Assembly: GCA_900239685.1 (NCBI GenBank)
Contig: OENT01000508.1
Span: 41,287 to 105,286, forward strand
Length of the DNA: 64,000 nucleotides
Source of the DNA: Rotaria macrura
Lineage: Eukaryota > Rotifera > Eurotatoria > Philodinida > Philodinidae
Reading direction: 5' to 3'
In this document: positions 35,284 through 48,130 of the stretch, piece by piece
Numbering within the stretch: position 1 is the first letter of the stretch
Layout: each line of letters starts with the position of its first letter
Made by a program: the position numbers and the translations under genes
Notes under the pieces: generated by a model
Told to the model about the DNA's origin: nothing
Seen by the model: only the letters and a program-made list of their open reading frames with translations
Database searches by the model: none

Positions 35284-38200
35284 ATGGCCGCATCAAATTC
35301 AGGTGAAACTGTTCGCGTCATCGTACGATGTCGACCCATGAACCAACGTGAGATGGATTTACGATCTCAAGTAGGATAACGTCGGCCGATAGACAATCGA
35401 ACATATCTTGCCAACGATATTATTTTCTTGTTTTAGACGATTGTTTCCATGAATACACAAATCAATCAAGTCATGTTAGAAAATATCGAGCAAACTAGTG
35501 AACCTCCAAAACAATTCTCTTTCGATGCAGTCTATCCAGTGGATTCTATAACGGAAAATATATATACTGATTCTGTTTTTCCATTGGTTGAAAGTGTAAA
35601 TAATTATATGATTTCAATGATAATGAAAAAGAAAACTAACTTTGTTTGTAGGTACTCGAAGGGTACAATTCGACTGTTTTTGCTTATGGACAAACAGGGT
35701 ATCAAAATGAATTTCTTGGTTCACAGAATGAAAACAATCAAACTTGATTTTTAGATGTGGAAAATCGTTTACTATGCAAGGTATTAATACACCTGGTTCA
35801 CTACAACGTGGTGTTATACCTCGATCATTTGAGGTAAGATAATTGACGATGTGTGTCAAAGAAAACTAATGGAAAACATAAAATTTCACATGTCACATAT
35901 GACAGTATGAGAAAAGAGGATTGTCGATACTATGTATGAACATTAAAATGTAGACTGTAATATCTTCTTCGAACATTGATTTATTTTTAGCATATATTCG
36001 AAGCGTCGTCAGTTGCAGCCGGTACGAAATATTTTATTCGTGCATCATATCTTGAAATATACAATGAAAGTATTCGGGATTTACTTGGTAAGGATGTTAA
36101 AGCAACACTCGATCTCAAAGTAATACGAAATGCTTTTGTTTTACTTTCTTTCTAAAATTATCTATGAAATATTTTATGTGAATACTAAAGGAATATGTAG
36201 ACAAAGGTGTACAAGTACCAAATTTAACATGGCATCAATGTACGAACGTACTCGACTGTGAACGATTGATGGATAAAGGCAACAGAAATCGAGCGACTGG
36301 CGCTACGCTCATGAATAAAGATTCATCGAGATCTCATTCCATATTTACTATTGTTACAGAAATGTGTACACGAAGTGAACTTGATGGAAAAGATCATATT
36401 CGAGCAGGAAAACTTAATTTAGTTGATTTAGCTGGTAGTGAACGACAATCAAAAACACGTATGATACAATTTTTCATTTCATATTTTCGAGTTAAACAAA
36501 TATCAAACTACTAGACACATAGTTCATTATGTTTTCATGAAGTCAATTAAACATCTATCGAGAGTCACACATGCAATCTAGTGAAAACTTCCAATTGAAC
36601 CAGAGACACATTACATTGATTCAAAGTCATTTGTATGAGGTCAGAGAATGTCACCATCTTAGAATTCAATCGAATCGAATCGTTTCTCAACTGTTCTCTT
36701 GACGGAAGGTCGAGTTCACCTTTTGACAATTTCTACGAGAAAATTCATCGAAGAGAAATCTGGTTGATAGCACTTTTTAAATGATCATTAGTATTCGACA
36801 AAACAAAAATCAGTTGAATTTTCTCATCAATCGATTCATTTCTTTTCCACAAAACAGATGCTGAAGGTGAACGTTTGCGTGAAGCCACTCGAATTAATTT
36901 GTCACTCAGTGCTTTGGGTAATGTTATATCTGCTTTGGTCGATGGCCGTTCTAAACATATACCTTATCGAGATTCAAAATTAACACGACTATTACAAGAT
37001 TCCCTTGGTGGTAATACAAAAACATTGATGGTAAATAGAAAAGAAAAAGAACGTTTATTTTCATTTTTTGTTTTTCTCGTCGTCAAAATAAACTTAGTTA
37101 CAACTATTTGTACGTATATTTGTGTTAGATCGCTGCTATAAGTCCAGCTCATGATAATTATGATGAAACATTGTCTACATTACGATGTAAGTTGAATATA
37201 TTCCTTAAAAGTTTTATTCGAATATCAATGCATTTAGATGCAAATCGAGCAAAAAATATTAAAAATAAACCGCGCATTAATGAAGATCCGCGTGATGCAC
37301 AAATGAAATTATTGCAAGAAGAAATCAATCGTCTTAAACAGGAACTGCTCAATGCTGGCAATATAACAAATAGTAATCATTCATTACAATCGAATGGATC
37401 CGTAAGTTGTTTCGAATGTTCGGCTAAACTTGTATGTTCATCAATATCTAAAGCATCCCATGGATAAACGATCCATTCGCTGCCAACATTTTCTCCGACA
37501 AAATAAAAATCTTTCATTAAAGTTTCGGGTAAATTTGCACGTTTAGGAATTACTTTATTATGTACTACGAAAATACCAAGTATTGGTTCGATCCATTCTT
37601 CATTATTGTCTTTTGAAAAATTTTCGTTGTTTCTCAATATCTTTTTCAAGTTCACCAACAACATAACTTAACGTTGTACGTGTTTCATTGACTTCATCAA
37701 CAATAAGAATATGTTGACCGTTGAATGATACAGCTAATGGATCATTTTTTCTATCTGTTGATATCCATTGAGTTTTATAGATTTCATTTTTTTCACTTTC
37801 ATATAAGCATAAGCCAATTGTTTAAATGGACAATGATTTACCACCGATTTCAGATTTAATGAAATTACGTAGAATTCGTGCTGGTAAGAAACCCCCAGCA
37901 CTGATAGCAATTAGAAGTGTAGGTGAAAATTTCTCGATAAGTTTTGTACGTTTTAAAGTTTGACGAATAGTATGATGTAGTTGATTGTACGAAATATATA
38001 TTTTATTTATCGTTTTATTAGCTTCATGAGACATGTTTCTTATCTTGGACTATGTAAAAGTAATGATGTAGTTAAAGAATAGCGTGAGAAAAAACAACAC
38101 GAATGAAAGGATTCGGTTTTTTTTTTAAAGTTTATTATTTTTAGGCATTAAGAATCGACTATGATGAAGAAATTGAAAGAGAAAAACAACGATTACGCGC

Positions 38201-40966
38201 CGAATTCGAACGTGAAGCGAGTGATTTACGTCATCGGTGTCAAGAAGAACGTGTAACTAAAGAAGAACTGCAACGAAAATACAATGAGTTGAAAGGGCAA
38301 TATGATACTCAAATAGATGCACTTGGTTCTGACAACAATGTAGACAGAGGTAGATAAAAGATAACTACTAGCTATCTTGAAGAATACTCAAACTTTCGAA
38401 AAAGTAAATTTCCAACGATCCTAAAGAACCCGTAGAACATGTGATTTGAAAATCATCGAAAATACCAAAATACCGAGACAATTTCAACACGACTATATTC
38501 TGAACATTTCTATCTATTCTATTGGAAGAATGAAATCTTACCCTGAGAAACAAGAGAAATTTTTGGAAAAAACAGAAAGTTTCACACAGTTATTTGGACT
38601 AAGCAAATTTACTGTTTTGGGAATTTGAACACTGCCGGCTTTCTCATGGTATTGTAACACAGAAAGAAATATGCATAGGTATCGGTATGCCGAGCGAAAA
38701 AGAAAATAAACGGCAGAGTCACACCTGACAATCGATGACAAATCAATGGTCATATTTATCAAGAAAGTTTTTAGTTGAGAAAATATTCGAAAAATGATTT
38801 AATTCTCTCATCGATCTGAAAAACTATCGGGACATTTCAAATGAGAAAACCTCTGCAGAAAGATTGTTTCCAACTATCAATACATGAATTTCTATTGCTG
38901 TTCGGATAGGTAAAGCTAACTATTGACATACGAGTTATCAGCTGTAGAATCTGAAAAATGCCTACAGTACTTGAGATCAAAAAATTGATCGAATGTTAAT
39001 AGACGAAAAAAATATTCTTTTTTTCTTTCATGTCTAGATCAACAAAAACCATCATTGAATAATAATCGTAATAAATCTAAGAAGAGAACTAATTCTAATA
39101 GACAAAAACGTGATGGTCAAGTATCTGAAAACGATCAATATGAAAATGGTGATGATACACAGATGCCTCTGGATGAAATGGATCCAGAAGAAAAACTTAA
39201 ACGATTACATGAACTAGAAAAAAAACTTATTGGTGGTGAAGAAGTAAATAATGAAGAAAGAAAAAAGAAACGAAGAAAGAATTTAAATGAAATGCGTGAA
39301 AAACAAGAACAACGGAAACGTTTCACTAAAGTCATCGATAGTAATGATGATGATATGATGAGAAGAGTGTTCGACAATGTTCAAGAAGAGGTTAGTTCAT
39401 ATAAGATTTCTATTTTGTCGCATTTTATACATTCTCATAATTCATAATAAGTCGAAAAAAAACTGTGCATTTGCTTAATTTAAAGATCCAACACGAGTTT
39501 CATATCATTCATTAAGTTAATTGTAATTGTCAACTGATACATGTCTTTCTTAATCATCATAAAACTAGCACTGAAAATTTTTTCCATAACGTTTTCACTA
39601 CATTCTAAACATATGCTGAAAACATCGTGTGATCGACCAAGAGAATATTTTCAATGAATTACCTCTCGTTGATTATTTTGCTGCGTACTTTCGCGCCATT
39701 CAGTACACTATGCATTATTCTACTACTGTTTCTATCCCTCAAAATTTCAACATATTCGTTCCTTGTCGAGATGCATATATTAATAGTGTACGGTAGAAAC
39801 GAAAACTCTCTAATAGAAAACAAGGATAATAGATTAACGTTTGAAGCATTGTGTAAAATCAATCAACTGTATTCTTGATGATCGTACATATATTTGTAAA
39901 CGAGACTAGAGAAACCACATGTGTGATTACGACGAAAAATTTCCATACTAAAGAATAGTTATGTATGCTATCAGTTTTAAACTGACTATTGTCGTTATCA
40001 TTTCAAGTGGAATATAATTCAAGAGAAATGTTTCACATATGTGCAAGTCATCGAATGAGATTACATTAGAAGAAAAAAAAAAAAACTATCAATCGAAACA
40101 ATTTTCTCTAGAGCCAGATCATCATACTAAAAACTTCGTTCCTTACATGTTTAATTAAGCGAGAGACAGACAGACAGCATGAGTTTTTCGTCATCAAAAT
40201 GTTCAGTAAAAGAGTAATTTTACTTGTGAATGAACTCTTTCGTTTTTAGCTTCATTATTCGTCAAAACAATTAGAACAAGCACGTACAGAAAATAAACTT
40301 TTGAAAACTGATAATGAAGATTTACAACATGAATTCGAATCAGATCGTCAAGGATATCTTAATACAATACGTGCACAAGAAAAACAATTACTTCTCTATC
40401 GTACAATGCTTGAACGAATGAGTAATACGATGCCACGTAATTGTAATTATAGTAATATTGATAAAATTATGGAACAAGCTCGATATGATGAAGAAAAAAA
40501 TGAGTACATTGTACCAGATCCAATAAGAGAAGAAGTTCAATTTCCACAAGTTGGCGGTTTACCAACAACAACAACAACAACAGCAAAAACAAATGGTCGT
40601 TCGAATCAAAATGATTTTACTGCATCAACAAAAGGTTTAGTACATCCGATAAGTGATGCCGACCATGATTTTATAACACCAACTCAACCAGTCAATACTT
40701 ATCATAATCAAATATCGAATATGAATTCTGATGAACTTGAACGACGTTATGGACGTAATATTGATATACCAAACGGATCAATGGGAGCAACACTCAATAA
40801 ACGACAAGAACAACTATTAAATCAAAATGCTTCATTACAAAATACAAAATTGCGGCCAATACAAATGAATAACACAGAAGATGATTATATGAATCGTCGA
40901 CTTAATCCATTTGATGCTCCATCACGATTGACTCGTAAATATGGTTTTTCAACAGATAAACAGTAA
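35284..40966 (+). CDS. KIF17: Kinesin-2 motor KIF17 / OSM-3
   Basis: Twelve exons (35284-35370, 35437-35595, 35652-35698, 35755-35833, 35991-36119, 36191-36458, 36858-37030, 37129-37186, 37238-37401, 38145-38349, 39038-39390, 40250-40966) give 812 residues with all phases matching. The N-terminal motor has the P-loop AYGQTGCGKSFTM (~residue 92-104), switch [13 protein letters not shown], switch [15 protein letters not shown] and microtubule-binding [19 protein letters not shown]. QTGx[12 protein letters not shown] and [20 protein letters not shown] are features of homodimeric kinesin-2 rather than KIF3A/B. The neck ([20 protein letters not shown]), coiled coil and an [11 protein letters not shown] segment also fit KIF17. 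This motor drives anterograde transport in cilia. After SKT the usual GA.GERL is HAEGERL. Intron 9 contains an antisense phosphoribosyltransferase pseudogene. Confidence 0.95.
37377..38034 (-). pseudogene. Nested antisense xanthine/hypoxanthine phosphoribosyltransferase, disrupted
   Basis: The frame reads on the minus strand inside KIF17 intron 9 and overlaps the end of KIF17 exon 9 (to 37401) by 25 nt. It starts with an ATG at 38034 and encodes a PRTase: [31 protein letters not shown], and the PRPP-binding loop [16 protein letters not shown]. This resembles fungal XPT1-type purine PRTases. Two lesions are visible. A TAA interrupts the frame after SLSI, where TIGLCLYE resumes in the same frame, so a single base change would explain it. 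A +1 shift lies near 37616-37622 in a T-run, after which the frame continues as [20 protein letters not shown] to a stop at 37377. The loop has N-E where D-D is usual. It may be a decaying gene or carry sequence errors. The single-exon structure suggests retroposition or transfer. Confidence 0.75.
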
Positions 40967-42833
40967 AAACCAATAATAAACCCCGTGCAGAAAAGTTTGT
41001 TTTTTTATTTTTCAAAATATTTCCGGTGATTGATAGTCTCGAGATTATTCTTTCGTTATTTTCGCAATTTCGTCCCATGAAAGCGTATGCTCAACAAAAA
41101 TAAATGTGAATATAGAATGAGTTATATATCGTTACGTATATTTTTAAAATATACAAGCTTTTATCTTTTTTAAATTTCTCATGTAATATCTATGCCCATA
41201 TGCGCTCATATTTATTTTAATAAAAATCTTCATAGATGCTGTACGAATGAATATCTTCATCTGTTTCATTGTTTATGTTAATTTAAAATCAAATGTGCTC
41301 ATTGTACTTCACATAATAATTATATGTTAGTCAAGTCTTCGGAACACGTGCACTGTTTAGTAGAGAATTGATACGATCACGATCGACTAGACAAAATAGG
41401 ACAACAGCAAAAAACCACGATGACAGATCGCATGTAGTACACCGGTATCAAAATAAAATATAGTTTCTTCTATTCTATTTCATTCATATGTTGAGCGTAA
41501 GATAATATAAATCCTCGTTCTTGTCAAAAGATGTACCATGGCATATTGTGATCAGATTATATGAGCAAAGTTTTGATATTATATTTTGAAATTTCAATCG
41601 ATTGTAGAGATGGATGGATTCTAAATGTCACTAATTTAATTTTTTTTTAATTCCAAAATTTCATAGAACTTCCGATATTCATACAAGTATTGACAACAAC
41701 AATAGTCATTTGTGAACATACTTTTTTTTTATCATTCTCATATGCAATTAAATTATTTCCTTACAAAAATAGCTTAAACTTGCCCGATGTTAGAAGTCTA
41801 TGAATATGTTTCGAAAAATTAATCAAAATGTAATCTCAAGATTTTAAAGTAATTTTTTCAATGACACATATTTCTACATCAAATAGTTTCGTATTCGTAT
41901 TTATCTTATCATAAGACGTAGGATGTCAATTGAACAGATTACTTGAACATATCTATTCAATGATTCGTTGTAGATTTAATCTTTAGGGACTATTCAATCG
42001 ATGCATTTAAACAAAATTGTTATACTACGATGAGCACATGACATTGAGGTTGTGAAATTCAACATATCGTTGAAAGATAAAAGAATTAATTTAGTAAATA
42101 TGTACTACATTGAATTAGAAACTGTAAGAAAGAAAACAAACAGTTATGAATTCAGAATAGATGAGTAACAGAAAAAAACTTATTGTATTAAAATGCAAAG
42201 GTACACTTCTAACTTTTGAAAGGACTTCAGCAGCAATAATCACTTCTATCGAGACTACATATGAAAGTGTGTGTATAGAAAATTTTTTCATAGTAATTAA
42301 TTCATTACGCATAGAATATCCCACAAAATTTCTGATACAAACTTGACATCCGACATGAATTTGATTAGTAAAACGAATATCTTTTAGCACATCTATCTTG
42401 TTATTTCGAACACTGCAACAATTTAAATACATTGTCTTGGAAATGTGAAGCTTGAATACGCCGAATTCAGTTCCCTCACGTGTCTCAAGTCTTCAAGTTG
42501 CAATTTGAAAATATGAACTTCCAGAAAACTTCAGGAGTCTCTGCAAAATAACCATAGTAAAAATCTAATAGCATTGTCTAATTCCGATAGGAATCGAAAC
42601 ACAATGTTGTTTCTATAGATATAAAAATCATGGAAATCAGAAGCGAAGGTCACAAGTGTTTCGTTTGTTAGTTAACTCATGCAATAAAATGCTCTCCACT
42701 CAAACTCTTATTTATCTTCATGTACCTGAATCTTCTAGTTGCTAATTTTTTACCGTCTAAACATTTCTTCCTATATATACATATAGTGTAAGTTATAACG
42801 TCTAAGAAAAGACGATGATTTGCCGTTTTTTTA

Positions 42834-43056
42834 TTCAGTTTCACTTGATAGTAGACACTTTCGGCTACTATACGAAATCACTTTCGAGTATGAAAATCAT
42901 TCTATTAAAAATAGACACAATATTCGTTGAAATTTCGTAGAAAAACTATCATTTTTTATTAAACTGCTTGTCTCTTGGGTATAATAGAATGATTCTCATA
43001 TTCGAAAAAGATTTCATATAGTAGCCGAAAACGTCTACTATCAAATGAAATTATTC
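42834..43056. repeat. 220-nt foldback repeat (MITE-like)
   Basis: The left arm (from TTCAGTTTCACTTGATAGTA to about 42906) and right arm (from TAATAGAATGATTCTCATAT to TTTGA-like end at 43056) are reverse complements with a few mismatches. Matching blocks include GATAGTAGAC/GTCTACTATC and CGGCTACTAT/ATAGTAGCCG. A short AT-rich loop of ~75 nt separates them. No coding sequence is present. This is consistent with a small non-autonomous DNA element. Confidence 0.85.
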
Positions 43057-44597
43057 AAATGCTTTTTCTCCAATTTGGCATGACTGGAGAAACGACGGAC
43101 TACTAACTTCAGTTTTGGATAGTATGTAACTTATTGATAAATGATTTAGTATCACATAAAAAAGGAACAATTAAAAGAATAAAAATGAGAAAATATATTG
43201 CCTTGCCTTTTCTAATCTAATTCAAGTTAGTGTAGTCTATATTTCTTTTTTTCCCTTCAAACATCATTGGTTATGATAGAGGATTACAAAAAAAAAGTTG
43301 ACACAACTTTTGTTCATCGACGCACATAATAAACTATTTAAATCAAGAACAAAAAGAAAACAGTTAAATTGAATGTTCTACATAAGGCTTACTAGATAAA
43401 TGGAGAATAACATGTCTCTTGAATAATTCATCTACGAAGAAAAAAAGAAAAATTTCATTCATTTATAATTACAATCCATCTTCATTTATTTTTCTTTTCA
43501 AAGACCAAATGAACACAAAATCTATTATTAATTAATCGTATCACAGTGACATTCTACACATATAGATTGACTTTTGTTTGTCATGCGTTAAAATTATTTC
43601 ATGTACTTGTTCTTGATTATTCTTCGTTCTCAATGTCTGTATTCATTATTGTGGAAGTTAAAATGGTCCAATCACAATAAATATCATATTCTATCAGATA
43701 GAGTAATATTTCTTGTAAGCCTATTCAATATAGAAAACGAGTCTTGAAAAGAAAACGATTTTTATGCATGTATTTATATGTTCATCAAACAAATAATTAT
43801 ATCTATTTCATTACAGATTTAATAGTATTAAAAGAGGATTAAATAAAATCCTTGTCATAAACAAATAAGAATTTTATATAATTATATTTCTTCTTAAAAA
43901 AAATTCATGCCTTACCATCTGTCAAAAAATTTTCTTCATCATCAACATCGATTATGACTGAAACAAAAACTTTTTATGCATAAATAAATAAAATGTGTAA
44001 TTAGTTTGTTTTACATAATTTCTTTTCTTTCCATAAAACGTCTTTTAATAATTACTTCTAGAGCAATGTGAGACGAAAATATTGTCTGTCTTTTCTTTTG
44101 ATTGATGATTCAATATTTCACACGCATGCTGTGGCTTCATGTACGTTCGCACCTTGTCAGTCATTATTGTCAAAAACAAAATGTGTCAATATTGTTCACT
44201 TCTCTATGGTATCAATAGCTAAACTGATATATAATTCCTATTGACTGATAATAGAGTGTTAATGTACAAGTAAAATTCAATTGCTAGATATATATATATA
44301 TATATCTGTGTGTATGTTGCATACGATTAATGTATTCGTTTAGGTCAATTGAGAAAGAACAGAAAATGCGATAACAATCATCACTTTTTTTTTTCATCGA
44401 CCGCCATGATTGGTGTATGCTTCTGTATGAGTCCTGCTGAGAATGATAGGAAACGAAGAGATTGCACCAGCCGGTCTATGAATACACTCATAAGAAAAAG
44501 AGAACGAGAGAGAGAGAGAGATGAAAAAAAAAGAAAAAGAAATTATTATTGAATAAGACATATGAAACACAATACACACACATATTTAGTTATTTAT

Positions 44598-44613
44598 ATA
44601 TATATATATATAA
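44598..44613. repeat. TA microsatellite just after the FoxQ2 stop
   Basis: A TA run lies about 17-32 nt beyond the stop codon of FoxQ2 (minus strand), in its presumed 3' untranslated region. Confidence 0.85.
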
Positions 44614-44629
44614 GTATAAACACACATAT

Positions 44630-45942
44630 TCATGCTGATATGTCTGTATCGGTTGAACCGTCTGACTTGGAATCTGGACTACAAATATCTTCATTACCAT
44701 CTAAACTTGATTTATGTCGTTTAGTTAAACACGGTTGCTCAGGTGCTAACAGACTATCAACGTCGAAGCAACGTTTTCTTTTATTTTGCGTTGTTGATAA
44801 TGGACGAAGTGGTGTTGAAGTTGTCGTCGATGTTATGGTTGGATTCCGACTTGTATTAAGAGATTGTGGAGGAGATGGAAAGAATAATTGGGGATGATGT
44901 ATTTGCTGCTGCTGCTGCTGCTGTTGTTGTTGTTGCTCTAATCGAGATGCAACAACACGTTGCATGTCATCAAAATAACGTTGAAGAAGATTTTGTGTCA
45001 CACCTGTACTGTTTGTCGTTGTTGTGGTTGTTGATGATGATGAAGATGATGAAAGAGATAAATCAGTTACATTAGGACGTAATTCATCAGATGGAAATTT
45101 CGATAGTGGACTAAACAGTAGAAAACATATTACTAATTAATAACATATTCTTAAATAATGGTTACATCATTGAACAGAAACAAAACAATCTCAAATATGA
45201 TCTATTTTCTGTTTCTATGAACTTACTGTTCAAAATGATGTTCTGTTCCATTTGTTGGTAAGATTTCATCATCGTCTTCTTCATCGTCAGGCACTGATAA
45301 TCCCATACTTTTCCTAACACGTCTTTGTGCTCGACGCCTTCGAAAATCTCCACTACTGAAATCAGCTAAATTAGCTGGATGAATACTCCAATAATGACCT
45401 TTGCCATTGGCCGAACGGCCAGCTTTAATAAAACAATCGTTTAATGAAAGATTATGTCTTATAGAATTACGCCAACCAGGGCCTCGTGCACGAAAATAAG
45501 CATAATGATCTAATATCCATTGATAGATGTCCGAAAGAACAAGTTTTCGTTCCGGTGAACTTAGTATAGCCATTGCAATAAGTCCAATATAGGAATAGGA
45601 CGGTTTGGGTTCTTCACGTAGAAGACAACGTAAGCGTGGATCATGTCGTTGATGAAAAGCATATAAAGCATGTGGATCAGTAAATGACGGATGATGTGAA
45701 CTGGGTCCCGATGACAATACTGATGATCCTGGTGGTGGTGGGGGCGGCGGGTGTGGTGGACCCCCGCCAAATCGAAGACGTACTGCATAATCATATAACT
45801 GTTGTTGAGCAGCGAGTAACATTGGATAATTCGGATGATGAGATAGTGATGCTGTTGATGATGATGATGGTGGTCCTGATGGTAGTGATAGTTGTGTTTG
45901 TGGAAGTGAAATATCACCATTGACTACTAGCTCTTTCTGCAT
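44630..45942 (-). CDS. foxQ2: Forkhead transcription factor FoxQ2 (apparent 1-nt frame problem)
   Basis: Exon 1 (45942-45227) encodes a forkhead domain at about residues 110-208: [57 protein letters not shown] and [18 protein letters not shown]. The upstream [16 protein letters not shown] and downstream [16 protein letters not shown] are typical of FoxQ2. Exon 2 (45111-44630) carries a polyQ tract and, near the end, [15 protein letters not shown], an EH1-like Groucho-binding motif also seen in FoxQ2. The splice (CA|T) keeps frame until about 45063. A run of four A (plus strand 45060-45063) then puts the remaining sequence one base out of frame. With three A the frame would read straight through to the stop at 44630 (about 398 residues). 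The frame is open upstream of 45942 without an ATG, so a 5' exon may exist. FoxQ2 patterns the anterior neural region in many animals. Confidence 0.88.
44905..44938 (-). repeat. CAG/CAA repeat coding polyglutamine in FoxQ2
   Basis: Eleven consecutive CAA/CAG codons are visible in exon 2 of FoxQ2 on the minus strand. Confidence 0.9.
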
Positions 45943-47184
45943 GGCACTGATGACCACAGGGGAATTGTTTATATGTATGTATGCCGTCGTCGTTCCGCTC
46001 GTTTTCTCACAAACAACTTGTTGCTCTATGATTGGTCTCTCTGTTTGCAAAAAAAACCAGTTTGCTCCGTTTTTCGCCCTCCTAACTAATTCATCTTTCT
46101 CTCTTTTCTCTTTCTCTTTTCTTCATCATCGTCATTCTCGTTTCTCCTTCTTCTCCTAAGAGAGAGAGAGAGAAAACGCAAAATATTTGTGTGTCGTTTG
46201 CTTCACAACAAACAGCACGCACCGAGCAAGTCGGGAGTGGTGGTGCTATATCGGACAACATTATTCTGATCTATTCATAATGAATGGGTGTAGAAAGAGA
46301 AAAGAAATGTCGTATATGCAAACGTATTTTGATTGGTTAATATAATGCGAGAAGAGAAAATTAGACCGAATAAATCCTCATTGGGTAAACGAGACCGAGA
46401 AGAATAGAAGACGAAGAGATGAAGAAAAAGAAAAGAAAGAAACAAACAGAAATATTTGTGCTTTTTCAAGTCAATTAATTCCTATTTATAATAGGAATGA
46501 AAAGTTTCTATACAAATAAATCAAAAAATTTTGATTGGCTAGTTTATAAAACTTCAATGAAGAAAAATAAAAAAAAGCTCCGCCTAATCTCCTGATGTGT
46601 ATAGGATTAATTGTACCATTTAACCATTCTTTTCAAATGCTATAATTATGTTTTAAATACAAAATTGTTCCAATCTATGTGTTGACATATCAGTTCTGAA
46701 AGAAAATTTTCAAATATTTCACATATACAAAAGGTCAAGTATTCTTTTTCTTTTTCTTCTTCGACAGAAGTATGTGTTAAAAAATTGAATAGGTCTCTTT
46801 TTTTTTTGTGTTTAATATGAATTTTATAATTTATTTATAAAACATTCATTATATACAAAAGCATTTTCTTTTTGCCTTTCTATTATGAAAATGTCCATGT
46901 ATATAAAAACAAAGAAAAAAAAAGAAGAAGAAGACGTAGAAGAAAGCAAAGAAAAATGTTTAATTACTTTTTCTTTTCTGGCAACCTTTCATTTGCTTAT
47001 AATACGCTCGATTGATTTTACATCATTGATTTACGGATGTACACCAAGCAAAGTGCTCTTTTCATATCTTTTGATTCATCAAGAGTCTAATCAAATGTGT
47101 CACTTTGCAAATGTATGCCCTATGTCCCAATCATTTTCTTTTTTTCTCCGTTATCATCATCACCAACACCATCACTATCATCAT

Positions 47185-47202
47185 ACATACACACACACAC
47201 AC

Positions 47203-47234
<32 letters not shown>
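47185..47234. repeat. Compound CA/TA microsatellite
   Basis: An uninterrupted run of AC units passes into AT units in the FoxQ2-amylase interval. Confidence 0.93.
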
Positions 47235-48096
47235 GAAGATGAAGACAAAAATCTATTGTGCGAAATATTCTTATCGAATATTAACTGTTAATTGATCGAA
47301 AAAGCATGATTCTTACACCATCATATTTTATTCATGGTTCATTTTGAGTTGAATTCTATGTGGAAAAGAAAAGAGAAGAAACGAGATGACTATCATCGCA
47401 ATTGCACAGTAAAAGTAAATCGACAAGAAAATTACAAGTCACGCAATGCGAAAAGCGTAAAAAGAAAGAAAGGTTTATTAATTCAAATTCTAACCAGGAG
47501 GGACATGTCATCATCTTTTTCTTGTTTTTTTCTCCTACGAATCACAACATCATATTTGCCGCCACTAACGACATTATAGTCTTTGCCGTTACTATTAAAT
47601 AGCTGAAAGACAAATATGCTCATTCTTTTCTAACTAAATGATATTAACGTCTCATCGGGAGTCCCTCATACACATATACACGCAAAGAATGTTGAATCAA
47701 CCCAATTTGATAGAAAAGAAGAAGAATGTGAACAAAAGCCTGATGATCTCTATGCATGCGGATGTTAGTCTGATCAAATTATCTTATAAGTATAAAGTTG
47801 CCGAACGTTAAGATGGCCACTTTAGAATGCAAAAGTTTTTTTTTTTTCTTCATATTTTATATTCAAATATATCCGAGTTTCTATTTGTTAGAATATATTT
47901 TTTTTCAAAATAAGAAGAGAAGCACAATTCCGTTTTAATGTCAAAGCTCCGGAAAAATGAACACTCCATGTCAATCTCGCAATGTGTCTCGCACTGAAAA
48001 TAAAGGTGTGACCAATTTTCATCATACTTTCGATGACCACATCTGTCTTGAAATTTTCTTTTTACAGTTATGATGCTGCTTGTGTATCGGTGTGTC

Positions 48097-48102
<6 letters not shown>

Positions 48103-48129
<27 letters not shown>

Positions 48130-48130
48130 C
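48103..48130. repeat. GT microsatellite
   Basis: About thirteen GT units are visible in the FoxQ2-amylase interval. Confidence 0.93.

Larger units (their letters stand above)
40967..44629. other. Intergenic region between convergent genes
   Basis: About 3.7 kb lies between the KIF17 stop and the FoxQ2 stop. It is AT-rich with A/T homopolymers. A ~220-nt foldback repeat lies at 42834-43056, and TA and CA runs lie near 44287-44304 and 44598-44613. Frames such as 42115-42432 (minus) have no recognisable domain. Confidence 0.5.

Noticed and set aside
42115..42432. A 105-codon minus-strand frame with an ATG
   Set aside because: Composition is ordinary for AT-rich random sequence and no domain or partner exon was recognised. 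It is the best of the rejected frames and would deserve RNA evidence.
44630..45920. Plus-strand frames over the FoxQ2 exons, rich in Val/Met/Leu
   Set aside because: They are antisense shadows of the His/Pro/Gln-rich FoxQ2 coding sequence.
45943..46050. Upstream extension of the FoxQ2 frame as a start
   Set aside because: It begins with TTG, not ATG, and a plausible acceptor (GCAAACAG) lies there. It may be coding only if an upstream exon exists, so the first ATG at 45942 was used.
46885..47602. Several overlapping plus-strand frames
   Set aside because: They translate A-rich and CA/TA-repeat DNA and change frame without any conserved segment.
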